DNA from: Merluccius polli
Lineage: Eukaryota; Chordata; Actinopteri; Gadiformes; Merlucciidae
DNA length: 64,000 nucleotides
Direction of reading: 5' to 3'
Assembly: GCA_030340625.1 (NCBI GenBank)
Contig: JAOPHQ010003978.1
Location: 5,001-69,000, forward strand
Shown here: one piece after another, positions 10,307-22,059 of the stretch
Position numbering within the stretch: position 1 is the first letter of the stretch
How the letters are laid out: the number at the start of each line of letters is the position of its first letter
Translations under genes and position numbers: made by a program
The notes under the pieces: generated by a model
Seen by the model: the letters and a program-made list of their open reading frames with translations, nothing else
Told to the model about the DNA's origin: nothing
Databases searched by the model: none

Positions 10307-11752
10307 ATGCCTCCCTTTTCCACGGATGACTACTACAAACTTCTCCAGAAGATAGCAGTACTGGAGACAAAGATTCTGCGACTCGAAGTCAACGTGGAGG
10401 TAAATGGTCAATATGGGAATGAAACCACTCTACTGATGACCCAAATCAGTGGAAAGGAGCAGGCTAACAGACAAATGCTTTGTGCAAAGCCAAGGCATAA
10501 TTCATGTAAAGATAAATCGCCTCCCTCAGATATGGGAAGACGGTTAACAGGCAGAACCCAGCACCTGGAGACTCGTGATGATACTGAGTGGCCTGCACTG
10601 CCGTCACACAGGAGGGTCTCTTCAACCCCAGTATCAAGGAGAAAACAGCCGTGGAATGTGGCTTAAAAAAAAAGTAAGAGCAAACCGACCAAAGACACAG
10701 GGATTCTACTAGAGAAGAGATTTGCTCCACTTTTACAAGACCCTGACTCCCCAAAAGAAAGGTCATCTTCCAGCACCGGAGAAAGGTATGAGGCTAAATC
10801 ATATACTAAAAGGCTGCAGAAAGAGCTAACCACTGGGCCTCAAACGCTGATAGTGGGTGACGGAGCTGTGAATAAGACAAAACACTTTTTCAGCAAAAAT
10901 ACCAAAGTACTTTGTTTTACCAATGATATGGTGTCCGATATCTCAGAGAAAATTCTGGAAATCACTGCTGAGCATCCGACAGTGAAATCTATCGTCATTC
11001 ACACAGGAGCACTTGATGTTGTCAAGCAACAATCAGAGGTATTGAAACGGGATTTTAATGATCTGCTGAACAAAGTTAGATGTCTGAATACTGAGGTGTT
11101 TATCAGTGGACCTCTACCAACAGTTCAGCGAGGAGACGAGAGATTCAGCAGGCTGTTGATGCTAAACAGATGGCTCAAAGATACGTGTGCTGCTCAATCA
11201 GTGAACTTTATTGACAAATTCAACATTTTTTGGGAACGCAGACACCTCTTTAAGGCAGATGGATTTTGCCTAAACAAGTCAGGAGTACAGCTGTTAAGCT
11301 ACAACATTTTTGATTTTTTGCGTCGGTCACCAGCAGCCCCTGCCAAGGACAAGAGGCGAGACAATCCAAAACAACAGATAAGACAGCCTTCTGGACAAAA
11401 ACTGCTACCGCCTGAGATAAGGAGTGACCATGAAGGACAGCACACCGAGAGAGAGGTTTTAACGTCATCATCCTTACCCCAACACGAGGAGCTTCCCCCA
11501 GCCCCAACAACCCAACATGAGGAGTCTCCCTCAGCCCCACCAGGAGACTCCCAACTTTCACCCACTGGGACCCCATCCAGCCTTTCATTGTCTCCACGCA
11601 GTCCGGATTCCCCATTCCCCCATTTTCTGGATTTCCAACTCACACCACGCCCAAATCCCATTTTTTCTCCCCTAAATCCCCCTCCTCGTCCAGCCCCACG
11701 TCACAGAGCCCCCCCACCTCCTCTGACTCAGATAATCTGTGAGTCGGACTGA
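10307..11752 (+). pseudogene. LINE ORF1: coiled-coil plus SGNH-like domain, single in-frame stop
   Basis: One reading frame runs from ATG at 10307 to TGA at 11752 and is broken only by TAA at 10664-10666, just before an A-run. The N-terminal part has a heptad-like helix (LLQKIAVLETKILRLEVNVE). After the stop the frame stays open and enters a SGNH-hydrolase-like fold: TLIVGDGAVNKTKHFF (normally GDS), the IVIHTGALDVVKQ block in the position of the family's GxND region, SGPLPT, and FKADGFCLNKSGVQLL in the place of the DxxHxn motif. The nucleophile position reads GDG, so the catalytic serine is absent. The C-terminal part is proline/serine-rich. ORF1 proteins of this clade bind LINE RNA; that role is family knowledge. 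Confidence 0.75.
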
Positions 11753-11755
11753 TAC

Positions 11756-14700
11756 GTGCCGGGTCCAGGCTGCAATACTGATACCAATAATGTTCTCCCC
11801 CAGGAAAAGTCAGGGCCCTATGGAGTTCAGATAGCCTTCTCAATCCCTGTGATGACAGGTAACAGAAGAATGGTTAAACTGGTGAGAAATAAAAAGGGTA
11901 AATCTGCCAATTTATTAAGTATAGCATGTCAACCTTGAAATATACCAGTGTCTCCTGCTATCTCCACAAGATTAGCTCTACTCAATATCAGATCACTAGT
12001 CAACAAATCACTGTTAGTTAATGACGTCATTATGACCTATGATCTAGATGTTTTACTTCTTAGTGAAACATGGCTGACTGAAGGTAGCTGTTGTGCTATT
12101 CTCAATGAGGCAGCACCAACAAATTTCAGTTTTATGAACAAGTGTCGAACTGGTAAGAAAGGCGGGGGAGTTGCTGCCATCTTTAAATCTGTATTTCAGT
12201 GCAAGGAAATTACGTTAGGTGATTTTAGCTCTTTTGAATATCTCTGTTTTTTACTAAAAGGTGATCCAAAAGTCCTTTTTTTAATCATTTATAGACCTCC
12301 AAGATACTCAGGAAAATTCATTGATGAGTTTGCTGAACTGCTGTCAGTTATCTGCATTGATTACAACTCTTTTATCATAACGGGATTTTAACATTCACGT
12401 AGACAATAACATGGACAGTAATGCCAAAGAACTCTCTGCTCTACTTGACACTTTTGGCCTCTTGCAACATGTGAAAGGGCCCACACACACTCGAGGCCAC
12501 ACTCTGGATCTGGTTATCTCTAAAGGTGTTAACATTTCTTCTGTTGATGTTAAGGACTTGGCTCTTTCTGATCATTTCTGTGTGTTCTTTGACTTACAGA
12601 TCATTTCAAATGTTCAGTTCACCTCTGTGTCTGTTAAGAGAAGGTACATAAATGAGAATACCAGTGCAAAGTTTATGGAGGCTATAGCTATGTCACCAAC
12701 TGTGAGTGCAGAGTCAGTTGATGAACTCCTAGATAAATTTAACTGGAAAATCTCAAATGTCATGGATGCTGTTGCACCTATTAAAACTAAGACAACCTTG
12801 ATCAGAAAGAAAACACCATGGAGGAACACTATGATGGTAAAGGCTTTAAAAACAGAATGCAGGAAAGCAGAGTGTAAGTGGAGAAAAACTAAACTCCAAA
12901 TTCACCATGACCTCTACAAAATAAGTCTTTGTAATTTTAACTATGAGTTACTCAAGGCTAGACAGCGACACTTGTCTGAAATTATTAATAAGAACATCAA
13001 CAACACTCGCACTCTATTTGCTATGGTTGATAAGCTAACAAACCCCCCTAAACAGATAGCTCCAGAACTCCTTTCCACAGCAAAATGCAATGAATTTGCT
13101 TGCTTTTTCAGTGAAAAAATCCAGTCCATAAGGTTAAATATTAACACAAATCAACAAAACAATAAAATAACGCAATCCCTAAGACCTCCCAGGAATAACT
13201 CAACTGCGATGTCAGAATTTAATACAGTTGACCAAAAAACCATAGAGGAAACAGTTCAGCATCTAAAACCATCAACATGCTGTCTTGACACAATGCCATC
13301 AGACTTTTTTTAAACTATTGTGAACTCTGTCCAAATAGATTTGCGACAAATACTAAATAGCTCACTGCAATCGGGCACATTTCCTAAATCCCTAAAAGTA
13401 GCTGCCATTAAGCCACTCTTAAAAAAGAGATCGCTGGATGCTTCCATGTTAACCAACTACAGACCTATCTCAAATCTTCCTTTTATAGCCAAGATCGTTG
13501 AGAAAGTGGTTTTTAATCAACTCAGCAATTTCTTGAATTCCAGTGGCCTTTTCGACAAATTTCAATCAGGCTTCCGACCTCACCACAGTACAGAAACAGC
13601 TCTTATTAGAGTGTTAAATGATATTAGGTTAAACACTGACTCAGGCAAGGTGTCAGTTCTGGTCCTGTTGGATCTCAGTGCTGCATTTGACACTGTGGAT
13701 CACAGTATATTGTTGAACAGGTTGGACAATTGGGCAGGACTCAGTGGAACAGTCCTAGAATGGTTCAGGTCCTACTTGGAAGAGCGGAGTTATTTTGTGA
13801 CCATTGGAAGTTATGAATCCAATCGAATGGCTATGACATGTGGAGTTCCTCAGGGGTCAGTTCTTGGACCCCTTCTGTTCAGTCTATATATGCTGCCTTT
13901 GGGTCAAGTTCTGCAGAACTCTAATGTAGACTATCGCAGATGACACGCAGATATACATAGCACTGTCCTCAGATGACTACAGTCCAATACAGTCATTGTG
14001 TCACTGTTTAGAGCAAGTAACAAATTGGATGAACCAAAATTTCCTTCAATTAAATCAGGACAAAACTGAGGTAATTGTTTTTGGCAATAAAGAGAAGAGG
14101 ATTGCCGTCAGTAAACATCTCGAGTCACTCTCTCTAAAAACTAGGGACCAAGTCAGAAACCTTGGCGTGCTGATAGACTCAGATTTGACCTTCAGCAGTC
14201 ATATCAAATCCATCACCAAAACAGCCTTCTATCAGCTTAAGAACATATCCAGAGTGAAGGGTTTTATGTCTCAAACAGATCAGGAGAAGTTGATTCATGC
14301 CTTCATCTCCAGTAGACTCGACTACTGTAACGGTCTTCTGACTGGACTCCCACAAAAAAGCATTAAACAGCTGCAGCTCATTCAGAATGCTGCAGCTCGA
14401 GTTTTAACCAGAACAAAGAGATCAGAGCACATTACTCCAGTTCTAAAGTCTTTACACTGGCTCCCAGTCAGCTATAGAATAGACTTTAAAGTTCTGCTAC
14501 TGGTCTACAAATCACTGAATGGTTTAGGTCCAGAATACATGAGTGACATCTTAGTAGAATACAAACCCAGTAGGGCTCTGAGATCTACTGACTCAGGTCA
14601 GATAGTGAAGCCCAGAGTTCAAACTAAACATGGTGAAGCAGCTTTTAGCTGTTATGCTGCACAAAACTGGAACAAACTACCAGCTGAACTGAAATCAGCC

Positions 14701-14763
14701 CCAACTGTGAACATTTTTAAATCCAGGTTAAAAACACTTCTCTTCTCCAGTGCTTATGATTGA
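11756..14763 (+). pseudogene. LINE ORF2: APE endonuclease and reverse transcriptase, multiply broken
   Basis: Domains in order: endonuclease (LALLNIRSLVNKSLLVNDVI at about 11975, LLLSETWLTEG, YRPPRYSG, then SDHFCVFFDL at about 12570), reverse transcriptase (NYRPISNLPFIAKIVEKVV, FQSGFRPHHSTETAL, DLSAAFDTVDH, GVPQGSVLGPLLFSLYM), then the thumb and C-terminal region (LNQDKTEVIVFG, HAFISSRLDYCNGLL, LHWLPVS). Damage: TGA at 11936-11938; a frame break at about 12385 inside the GDFN block; one extra T near 13307-13313; and a loss of bases near 13932-13940 that removes and shifts the segment holding the catalytic YADD. The stop at 11936 looks like a decayed CGA. The protein would nick target DNA and prime reverse transcription; this copy cannot. 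Confidence 0.9.
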
Positions 14764-15000
14764 GCTTGTTCAAAGCACTTTAAATTGTAAATTTTAATTG
14801 CACTATGTCCTTTTAAATCATGATTTTATGCTGCTCTTATAGTATTTTATTTCTTTCTATTCTTCTGTAGTTGTTTTTTATTTATTTATTTTATTTTTAT
14901 TTTTTAAAATTTTATTTCAATTCTTGTTTTATGTAAAGCGCATTGAGTTGCCATTGTGTATGAAATGCGCTATATAAATAAAGCTGCCTTGCCTTGCCTA
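14764..15000 (+). repeat. LINE 3' UTR and tandem tail
   Basis: A T-rich 3' UTR is followed by TGTAAAGCGCATTGAGTTGC, a stem-capable segment with GCGCTATATAAATAAAGCTG, then TTGCC units. This is the conserved 3' end recognised by the L2-type reverse transcriptase. Confidence 0.8.
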
Positions 15001-15223
15001 ATATGTAGTCAAATAGTGTATTGTATCTTAAATTGAAGAATAATGAGTTTTAGATTGTGACGCTATTGTGTGATGCATGGTTTATATGAATGGGAGAGTT
15101 TGAAGATGTAGAAACAGACCTCCCTATTACTTTAATGGAGATGTTCTAGAAATGACTAGAGATGGAGTGCTGTGCCTACCCCACACCCTTACCAAATCAA
15201 CACAAGGCTTCCATTGAAAATCC

Positions 15224-15252
15224 TGAGGATTGACATGTCATGTCAATCCTCA
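15224..15252. repeat. Near-perfect 29-bp palindrome
   Basis: TGAGGATTGACATG, one central T, then its reverse complement. It lies between the LINE and the next MITE; role unknown. Confidence 0.85.
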
Positions 15253-15353
15253 TGACCCCACATAGTTTGTTATTGTAGTCTTTTGTGATGGTCAGATTGC
15301 TCCTGCTCACTTGCATCAACTATTTGTACCTTCCTTTTCAGTAGGGTGACAAT

Positions 15354-16113
15354 TAGGGATGTCTGATATTGGCTTTTTTACCGATAACCGATATTGTTCA
15401 ACTCTTAATTTCCGATACCGATATCAACCGATACCGATACCGATATATGCGGCCACGTGAAACCTCCGCTTTACACTCATTGCAATAGGCTTTATGCCGA
15501 GCGGAAGTGTGGAAGAATAAATAAAAACAAAACAGCGGTTAAAGCTAGCGTGTGTGTCCGGGAGAGGGCTGCTCTCCTCGGACACATTACTCTGAAGCCC
15601 CGGTGACGGTCTGGAAGTGCGGATAAAAAAAAAAAAAAAAAACAGCAGTAAAAGCTAGCGTGTGTGTCCGGGAGAGGGCTACTCTCCTCGGACACATTAC
15701 TCTGAAGCCCCGGTGACGGTCTGGAAGTGCGGATTAATAAATAAAATAATGTGAGCGCGGTACAGCGGACCTGAACCGGTTGTGATGAGACTGTTTCGCA
15801 GAATGGGGAAGTATGTTGCGCATAACCCCTATTTTACTATTCAACGTAGAAACTTTGAAATAATTCCAAACCACCGACATAACTACAGCTACAACTAGCG
15901 TCCCACTACACGGCCGCACATGCCCAGGCTTGTTATTGAGACGGCGCGGCGCGTTTGATGATGTCATCAAACCACGTCCTCACTTGAAACATAACAGATG
16001 TCTGAAATTATTTCAAAATCGATTCCGGTATCGGTTAAAAAACCGATACCGATATTTTCCGATATTGATTTTTTATGCCAATATCGGTGGGCCGATAATA
16101 TCGGACATCCCTA
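15354..16113. mobile_element. hAT MITE with exact 8-bp target duplication
   Basis: The ends are TAGGGATGTCTGATATTGGC and, at right, ATATCGGACATCCCTA. GTGACAAT flanks both ends (15346-15353, 16114-16121). The sub-terminal regions are full of CCGATACCGATA words in inverted orientation. The body carries an internal tandem duplication. No transposase frame. Confidence 0.92.
15531..15734. repeat. Internal tandem duplication, period about 110 bp
   Basis: Copy 1 (15531-15623) and copy 2 (15641-15734) share AAAGCTAGCGTGTGTGTCCG through GTCTGGAAGTGCGGAT with very few differences. An A-run separates them. Confidence 0.92.
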
Positions 16114-16121
16114 GTGACAAT

Positions 16122-17147
16122 ACATCCTGACTCAATTTTGAGCGGTTGGTGCGTCCCCATGAAGGACAACCAACCATGATAGAATTCAAGACTTAGTGGG
16201 GGCTGGGTCCAAGGACAAGACAGATCAATGAGCATCGACCAAGACACTGAAATACTATGGATGATTGAGTTTATTAAAGTTTCAATAATAGAGTCGTCCA
16301 TTGCTTATTTGCTTGAGTTTCTGAATGTTCATGCCTCAAGAACAATCACAATTAACTTGTGTAGGGTCATGCCATGTCCTATCGTGTGCATTGCAATCAT
16401 AATCACTATGAATTTCACTCTTTTTCAGCGAACTTTGGAGCAATGTTGTATTAGAATAGAATGGGATAGAATAGGTCTTTATTGCATAAGTGTTGATTTA
16501 CTTACAAATGAGTGGGCAGAACCCCTACAAATCAGTTGCGGTCATAGCGTACATGATAATTTATAATGCTTGATTTCTAATTGTAGTGGTAATGCCAGTA
16601 TGTCGATCTATACCATTGTCTTTGTTATGTTCGTTCTATATTAGGTGAGACCATTCTGTCACTTTTTGTTCCCCAAATAAATGCCTATTTCCGCACATTT
16701 TGTTGTAAAGGTGCTACTTTAGTGATGGAGTCAGCTCAGCCGTGAGAGGGTTTGAGTGACACTGCTTCTACATGTTATGAAACTGTCTGTTACTATAATA
16801 TAAGAAATAAGGCATTGTTAGTTACTTCATTAGTCAATAGAATTTATCTGCAGCAGTAAGTCACACACCTAGTAAGTAAGAAATTACCAAAGGCTTACTA
16901 ACATCAATAGAGAGCAATAGAATAGCATCTGCGGCCTAATAAGTCACACACCTAGTAAGAACTTACTAAAGCCTTATCAATAGAATAGCATCCAATACCC
17001 AGTAACCTGCACACCAAAAGCCATTCTATCTAACCACTACATTGCTAAGCTTTGTGAAGATGCATGTGGATATATTGGTATAGATGAAATATTGATACCG
17101 GATCTGGGGCGTGGGTATAAAAATAAAGCATGCTTATATGCCTTTAC
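16122..17147. other. No gene; weak internal duplication at 16855-17000
   Basis: The phrase AAGTCACACACCTAGTAAG occurs twice (about 16857 and 16943), with AATAGAATAGCATC nearby in both, so there is an imperfect tandem repeat. Otherwise nothing is recognised. Confidence 0.5.
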
Positions 17148-17374
17148 TACGGAGCCCCCGAAGTGACATGAGAAAAAAAAAAAAACTAGGTCACATTGGT
17201 GAAATCTAACCAATATATTTGCGAGATCTCGCAAAACTTTTGCGAGATCTCGCAAATTAAAAAAGAAAAAAGGTTGTAGTGCCTGTATGTTACCAGCAGG
17301 TGCAACCATAGGATTCCTATGGGGGCAACGGCTCTGACGGCTCTGATTACCAAACCAGGTGAAACATGATCGTA
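17148..17374 (+). repeat. 227-bp inverted repeat, left arm
   Basis: Reverse complement of 19355-19582 with few differences. It contains the self-complementary TTTGCGAGATCTCGCAAA twice in tandem, and its outer and inner ends read TACGG and CGTA, a short terminal inversion. Both copies could be independent MITEs or the two arms of one foldback element. Confidence 0.9.
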
Positions 17375-17905
17375 AGCATATCATCGGGTCTTCAACGTTT
17401 TCCAGGCCAAGGACCCCCAAACTGATAGAGAGATATAAGTAGGGACCCCCTACTTATATTGTGTAAAATTGTTTTTTATATTACACTGATAATAGTGCCA
17501 TGTATGTACCTTGTTATTGTGCATTCAATACTAAGATATTCAAATAATACACAGGTTCATAATATTCATGTGCAAGGTACAGTGAGTAGGGTGGCCATGC
17601 CACTGCCATTCATAAACATAATGCGTGAGTGCGTGTGTGTGTGTGAGAGCGAGCCTGGGTTGAGCGCGAGGAACATTAGGAGACAGTTACGGCTAACTTT
17701 ATGTTGGCGTGGTTACGGCCGACAGTAACCTGCAGTCGGTTGCACCAGCTGAACGTAAGGTCGATCGTAAGTTTAGGTGTAAAGTTGATCTTAACCTTAC
17801 GTTCGACGTAGTTAGTTTCAAACTAGCGCCGTTCTAAATTCAGGTTGCACCACCATAACTTAAGACGGAACTTAACTAGTAGTGCGTAAATTACCTAGGG
17901 TGAAA

Positions 17906-17995
17906 TAAGTGTCGCATTTAATGACGTTTAGATCACATGATCAAGCCATAAGTGTCGCATTTAATGACGTTTAGATCACATCAAGCCAATCATTA
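17906..17995. repeat. Short tandem duplication, two copies
   Basis: ATAAGTGTCGCATTTAATGA and the following TTTAGATCACAT occur twice in a row, about 42 bp apart. Confidence 0.85.
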
Positions 17996-18328
17996 GTAGC
18001 TTACAATGAAAACAAGAAGTGTGACAGTAGCTACACTTGTGCTGAATGAAAACTTCAAGCATCCAATCTGGAGGAATAAAATAACATTAAATTACATATA
18101 ATGACTCTAATTGGCTCATTCACATCTTCTTGGGGTTTAGTCCGGGAAGACCAATAGGGATTGATCCGGAACGCGAGGCGAGCGGCGGGGCCGTTTGATG
18201 TGTAATTACACACTCTCATTGTGCGTAGATGTGTGTGCGTGGGGGGGGGGTGGGGCGGAGGTATGCGTGTGTGTGTGTGTGTGTGTGTTTGTGGGCGGAG
18301 GTATGCGTGTGTGTGCGTGTGTGGGTTA

Positions 18329-18682
18329 GGGGTGTAAAGATTAACCGATACGTATATTTTTAACCTGTAAAATACGACCACATCGATGCGCGAAGCCTCG
18401 TATCGAAATTGACATGACATTAATCGGTTATTGTTTCAATTTAAAAGTAAGGAATCGGTTCGCATTTGCAAACGTTTCTGACTTGACAGTCCACCCCGGA
18501 CCTACAAGCGACGGGGGGGGCAGGTAGACACCGCTAGACATGCGGGACTCATACCGGTGATCGCGGCTTTAGTTCCCCGTGTCTGATCGCTGTAATTCGG
18601 AGCGTGAATATCGGTTGAATATCTAATATCTTTCTAACTAAAACACTTTAGTATTTTTAAAACGATAGTCGCACATCCCTCG
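18329..18682. mobile_element. hAT-like MITE remnant
   Basis: The left end reads TAGGGGTGTAAAGATTAACC and the right end GATAGTCGCACATCCCT. It includes CCACCCCGGACCTACAAGCG beside a G-run at about 18490-18518. The ends pair only loosely and there is no clear duplication, so the boundaries are tentative. Confidence 0.35.
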
Positions 18683-18760
18683 TAACTACGCCGTGAAGGT
18701 GAACCCTCCCGGACTCCGCTATTAACATGAACCGCTCCGCCGGAGCAGCCGCACATCCTT
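18661..18760 (+). repeat. Dispersed repeat R2, copy 1
   Basis: About 96 bp match the reverse complement of 57122-57217. Shared words include CGTAACTACGCCGTGAAGG and CCCGGACTCCGCTATTAACA. Confidence 0.9.
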
Positions 18761-19113
18761 ACGGATTTTTTTTGTATTTACGGCGGAGGTTACACCTACC
18801 TAGTACTAGGTGTAATTTAAGGTGTAACTTAAGGTGTAACTTAAGCCTACGTTGAACGTAAATGGTGTGGTGCAACAGTGTAACAATTAGTAGTTCGTAA
18901 ACTCGAACGTAGTGCCAGTTTACGTTCAAACTAAGCTAAGATGGAACTTACGTTCAGCTGGTGCAACCAGCTGCTGTTCTGTTGCATCAATAAATGTTGT
19001 TTGCTGAACAACACTGCGTCGTCTTTCCAACGTCGTCTTTCCATAATGTAGCGTCCGCCACCGCCGCTACATGAATGGCAGTGGCATGGCCACCCTGCAT
19101 GCAGTGGATAAAA

Positions 19114-19344
19114 CCTGTTACCCACTGCATGCGTCCGTCAACGCATCCCATTGACTTTGAATGGGGCGGAGCCGCAATGCATTGTGGCTCCGTCCGTCAA
19201 GTCGGCTCCGTCCGTTGCGTTGAGAAGTTGAGAAAATTTTAACTTTTCAGGCCGGGATGGATCCGTCAGCCAATCAGAACGACACCCCATCCGTCAGACA
19301 CGCCTTCCGTCGTCCGTTGACGGACTCATGCAGTGGGTAACAGG
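19114..19344. mobile_element. MITE with about 30-bp terminal inverted repeats
   Basis: The left end CCTGTTACCCACTGCATGCG pairs with the right end, which finishes CATGCAGTGGGTAACAGG; the pairing includes GTCCGTCAACG / CGTTGACGGAC. It sits 10 bp before the 228-bp right arm of the outer inverted repeat. Target duplication not resolved. Confidence 0.75.
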
Positions 19345-19354
19345 CGTAACAGGC

Positions 19355-19582
19355 TACGATCATGTTTCACCTGGTTTTGTAATCAGAGCCGTCAGAGCCG
19401 TTGCCCCATAGGAATCCTATGGTTGCACCTGCTGGTAACATGTAGGCACTACAACCTTTTTTCTTTTTTAATTTGCGAGATCTCGCAAAAGTTTTGCGAG
19501 ATCTCGCAAACATATTGGTTAGATTTCACCAAAGTGACCTAGTTTTTTTTTTTTTTTCTCATGTCACTTCGGGAGCTCCGTA
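19355..19582 (-). repeat. 228-bp inverted repeat, right arm
   Basis: Reverse complement of 17148-17374, including the doubled TTTGCGAGATCTCGCAAA motif. It is immediately followed by ACTTTACACCCCTA, a hAT-like end. Confidence 0.9.
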
Positions 19583-19600
19583 CTTTACACCCCTAGTCTT

Positions 19601-19953
19601 GTAACTTTCACGATTCTCCAAATTCACGATTCAATTTGGGTCACGATTCGATTCGATTTTCAATTCAAACAAAGTTTTTGTTTTTTGTGGGGGCTGTCAT
19701 CTAGTGGCTCTTGTTAGACTATCGTGTCTTGATAGGTGAAAATCAACAGATCATTGGTTTTATGCCCTGACAACTTCAAATTCTTAAAAAGATAGGCTAC
19801 ATGGTATGTGTGATATAACCACTATATTTCTTTAGGAGTGTAGCACACTGAGGCCTTATGGTAACATTTAAATAATCTATTTAAAATATAACAAACGTAT
19901 TCACCAAATTGGTGAAAAAACAAAAAGAAGAGTCACTAGATGACAGCCCCTAC
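19601..19953. mobile_element. Degenerate hAT derivative (copy B of the 680-2023 family)
   Basis: It shares TTTCACGATTCTCCAA at left and the central block with copy A. Inside it, GGGGCTGTCATCTAGTGGCT (19688) pairs with AGTCACTAGATGACAGCCCC (about 19930). No transposase and no clean duplication. Confidence 0.6.
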
Positions 19954-20780
19954 TACTTATGTTAACCTCAAATAAGGTGGATACTTATTCTAGTCATGTT
20001 TCCCTAAATAAGGTGGGTAATTCTTATGGTCAAGTTACTTCTTAGTCATCTAGGACTTAGCCTATTCTATAACACCTGTGTCATCCTGTATACTCCTGTT
20101 ATAGCAGACCAGCTTACCAGACTGAGTGAATGGGGAAACATCTTCGTATGTACTCATGTTCTCTATGTGCATTGATTAATGCACCTTAATTAGGGCCTAA
20201 CCTTTTGAAACTTGAGATGATTATGATTTCGTTGTTGTAGTCAGTGGAATGCTTTTACATTGGAGTTCATACATTGAATATGTCTATTCAATGTATGAAC
20301 TAGTAGCTTTCAATGGCAACACATTGAACATCATGTTTGCTTCACATTACTGTTGTTGGGGGATTCAAAGCCCTTGGAGAGGCTATAGCTCGGTCTGGGT
20401 GGATTGATATCCAATTTGTACCTTCTGATTTTAAAAAATCGATGCGACAATTCTGACTACCAGAAGCTGAAGCAGCACAATGTTGGCTAGCCATTCAACC
20501 TGCTGTCACTCTAATCTTCTAATTTGAGTTTTCTATATAATTATACCATAATTATATAAATATTAAATACTACTTACAAATAGGTCAGTTTGCAATACTC
20601 ACTGAATCATTTTGCATTATGTTTTCAAGTTACCAAACGTCGCTGTTTCATGGCAAATCAGCAAACTGTGCACTTTCCACTCATTCAAATAACCCGTTGG
20701 AACTATATGAAACTACATGGACCACGTGACCATCAAGCTTTTTGACCCTCCATTGACGCTCTGTCTTTCTATGGCTCTGC
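19954..20780. other. No gene; contains a perfect hairpin
   Basis: No coding signal. A perfect 16-bp-stem hairpin lies at 20265-20300. Confidence 0.4.
20265..20300. repeat. Perfect 16-bp-stem hairpin
   Basis: GTTCATACATTGAATA, loop TGTC, then the exact reverse complement. Confidence 0.9.
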
Positions 20781-21010
20781 CATCATCTAAATGTGACAGG
20801 TTAGAGCAATCGATCACGTTTAGGGATACAATGGCCAAGAAATAACTGCGCACGAGTGCAGTTAAAGTGCTCACAATTAGAATTTGTCTGCACGGATGTG
20901 TTAGTTGTGCACGTGCACAAAGTCATTCTCTGCTCGCGATTTATGGCAGTGATATCCAGCCATATACAGTCACCGGCTGTAGTATATACAGCACAATGCT
21001 GCATCTTGAA
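20780..21010 (-). repeat. Dispersed repeat R1, copy 2
   Basis: Reverse-strand partner of 7085-7180. TGCACGGATGTGTTAG is shared exactly. Boundaries are approximate. Confidence 0.5.
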
Positions 21011-22002
21011 ATTAGCCTAGTTGCTACAAGCACTGCCTCCTCCCCACGACAAGGAGAGCAGGATCTGGTTCAGAGTGCATAGAGCTACTCCAAACTTGCC
21101 CCATTGTCCAACTGCGCCAACACCGAATCCCTCTTGTTGATGGTGGACTTACGAGATGAGATGGAATGTTTCCTTTTCAAGGCCGGGTCCAGATTATGTG
21201 GGCTTACCAGCCGCTAGGTACTCTCCTACAAATACTTCCCTAGACCTGGTTCCAGGTGTAGGTCCCTGTGACCTTTCACCTTGGGAGGCCCTACCAGGAG
21301 CATAACACTCCAGAGGAGGAGACTCCGGAGATCAAAACAACTCCTGAGAAGATCAATAGAAGATCCATTTTGCTACATCAAGATCCCATTCCAGTAAGGA
21401 CAAGACTGTTGCTTGGAGAGTTGTGATGGGTCAACGCAGTAGGCTTCCTTCTACAGTCTCATTTAGGTTGAACTGATTGGACTGTGGAAATCGTGAAACA
21501 AGGGGCCTTCTGTCAAGTGTTACATTACTGTGTTACATTATTCTGGACGAGAAAAATAGAAACATGTACAAGTGAAATCACACACATAAATAGACATTAT
21601 TTACAAGATTTCTTTCAGTATTTTGGCTCTCTGTCATTTACTAAATGAACAAGAGGTACTAGCTGCACCCCCCATACACACACTGTTTCTAAATCAATAG
21701 ACCTTACTAAGGACAACAATGGCGAGGAATGATTGCAGAGTATTTCCCACAAGTCCTTTTCTGCTAGTTCTTATATAGGCTTTCTATTAGTGTTTCTGCC
21801 ACAATAATGTGCATGTATTTAACTCTTGTGTGTTTGTGTTTGTTTTTCTTTATGTTATGTGTAAATGTAGGTAGTTTTCGTAATAGACCTGTAGTGTTGT
21901 GTCAAGATCCAGGATCAATCAATCATTTGATTTACAGTATTAACTACATACATGTTTAGGTAATACAGCCATGTCTTTATTGTGTGTGTGTGAGAGAGAG
22001 TG

Positions 22003-22010
<8 letters not shown>
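21011..22010. other. No gene recognised
   Basis: A G/C-richer part at 21110-21500 may come from an old retroelement, but I could not match any domain. Nothing else is supported. Confidence 0.35.

Positions 22011-22058
<48 letters not shown>
22011..22058. repeat. (AG)n microsatellite
   Basis: A pure AG run of 24 units. Confidence 0.95.

Positions 22059-22059
<1 letters not shown>

Larger units (their letters stand above)
10200..15000 (+). mobile_element. Near full-length L2/CR1-clade LINE
   Basis: The order is leader, ORF1 (10307-11752), ORF2 with endonuclease and reverse transcriptase (11756-14763), then a 3' UTR ending AATAAAGCTGCCTTGCC followed by TTGCC units at 14984-15000. This order, an esterase-like ORF1, an APE endonuclease and a short 3' tandem tail instead of poly(A), is the L2/CR1 plan. 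The 5' boundary is uncertain and I place it only approximately. No target duplication could be confirmed. The copy carries two stop codons and three frame breaks. Confidence 0.85.
17588..19096. mobile_element. Candidate DNA element with perfect 26-bp terminal inverted repeats
   Basis: AGGGTGGCCATGCCACTGCC begins the left end at 17588, and the exact reverse complement ends the right end at about 19096. Further inside, GGTTGCACCAGCTGAACGTA (17738) pairs with TACGTTCAGCTGGTGCAACC (about 18949). The long pairing sub-termini suggest a foldback-type element. No convincing target duplication and no transposase are visible, so the superfamily is unknown. Confidence 0.55.

Noticed and set aside
17148..17374. 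Regulatory site because of the repeated GCGAGATCTCGC palindrome
   Set aside because: It is part of a repeat present twice in the window; no gene is near.
21110..21500. Retrotransposon fragment
   Set aside because: No frame gives a recognisable domain and no second copy is visible in the window.
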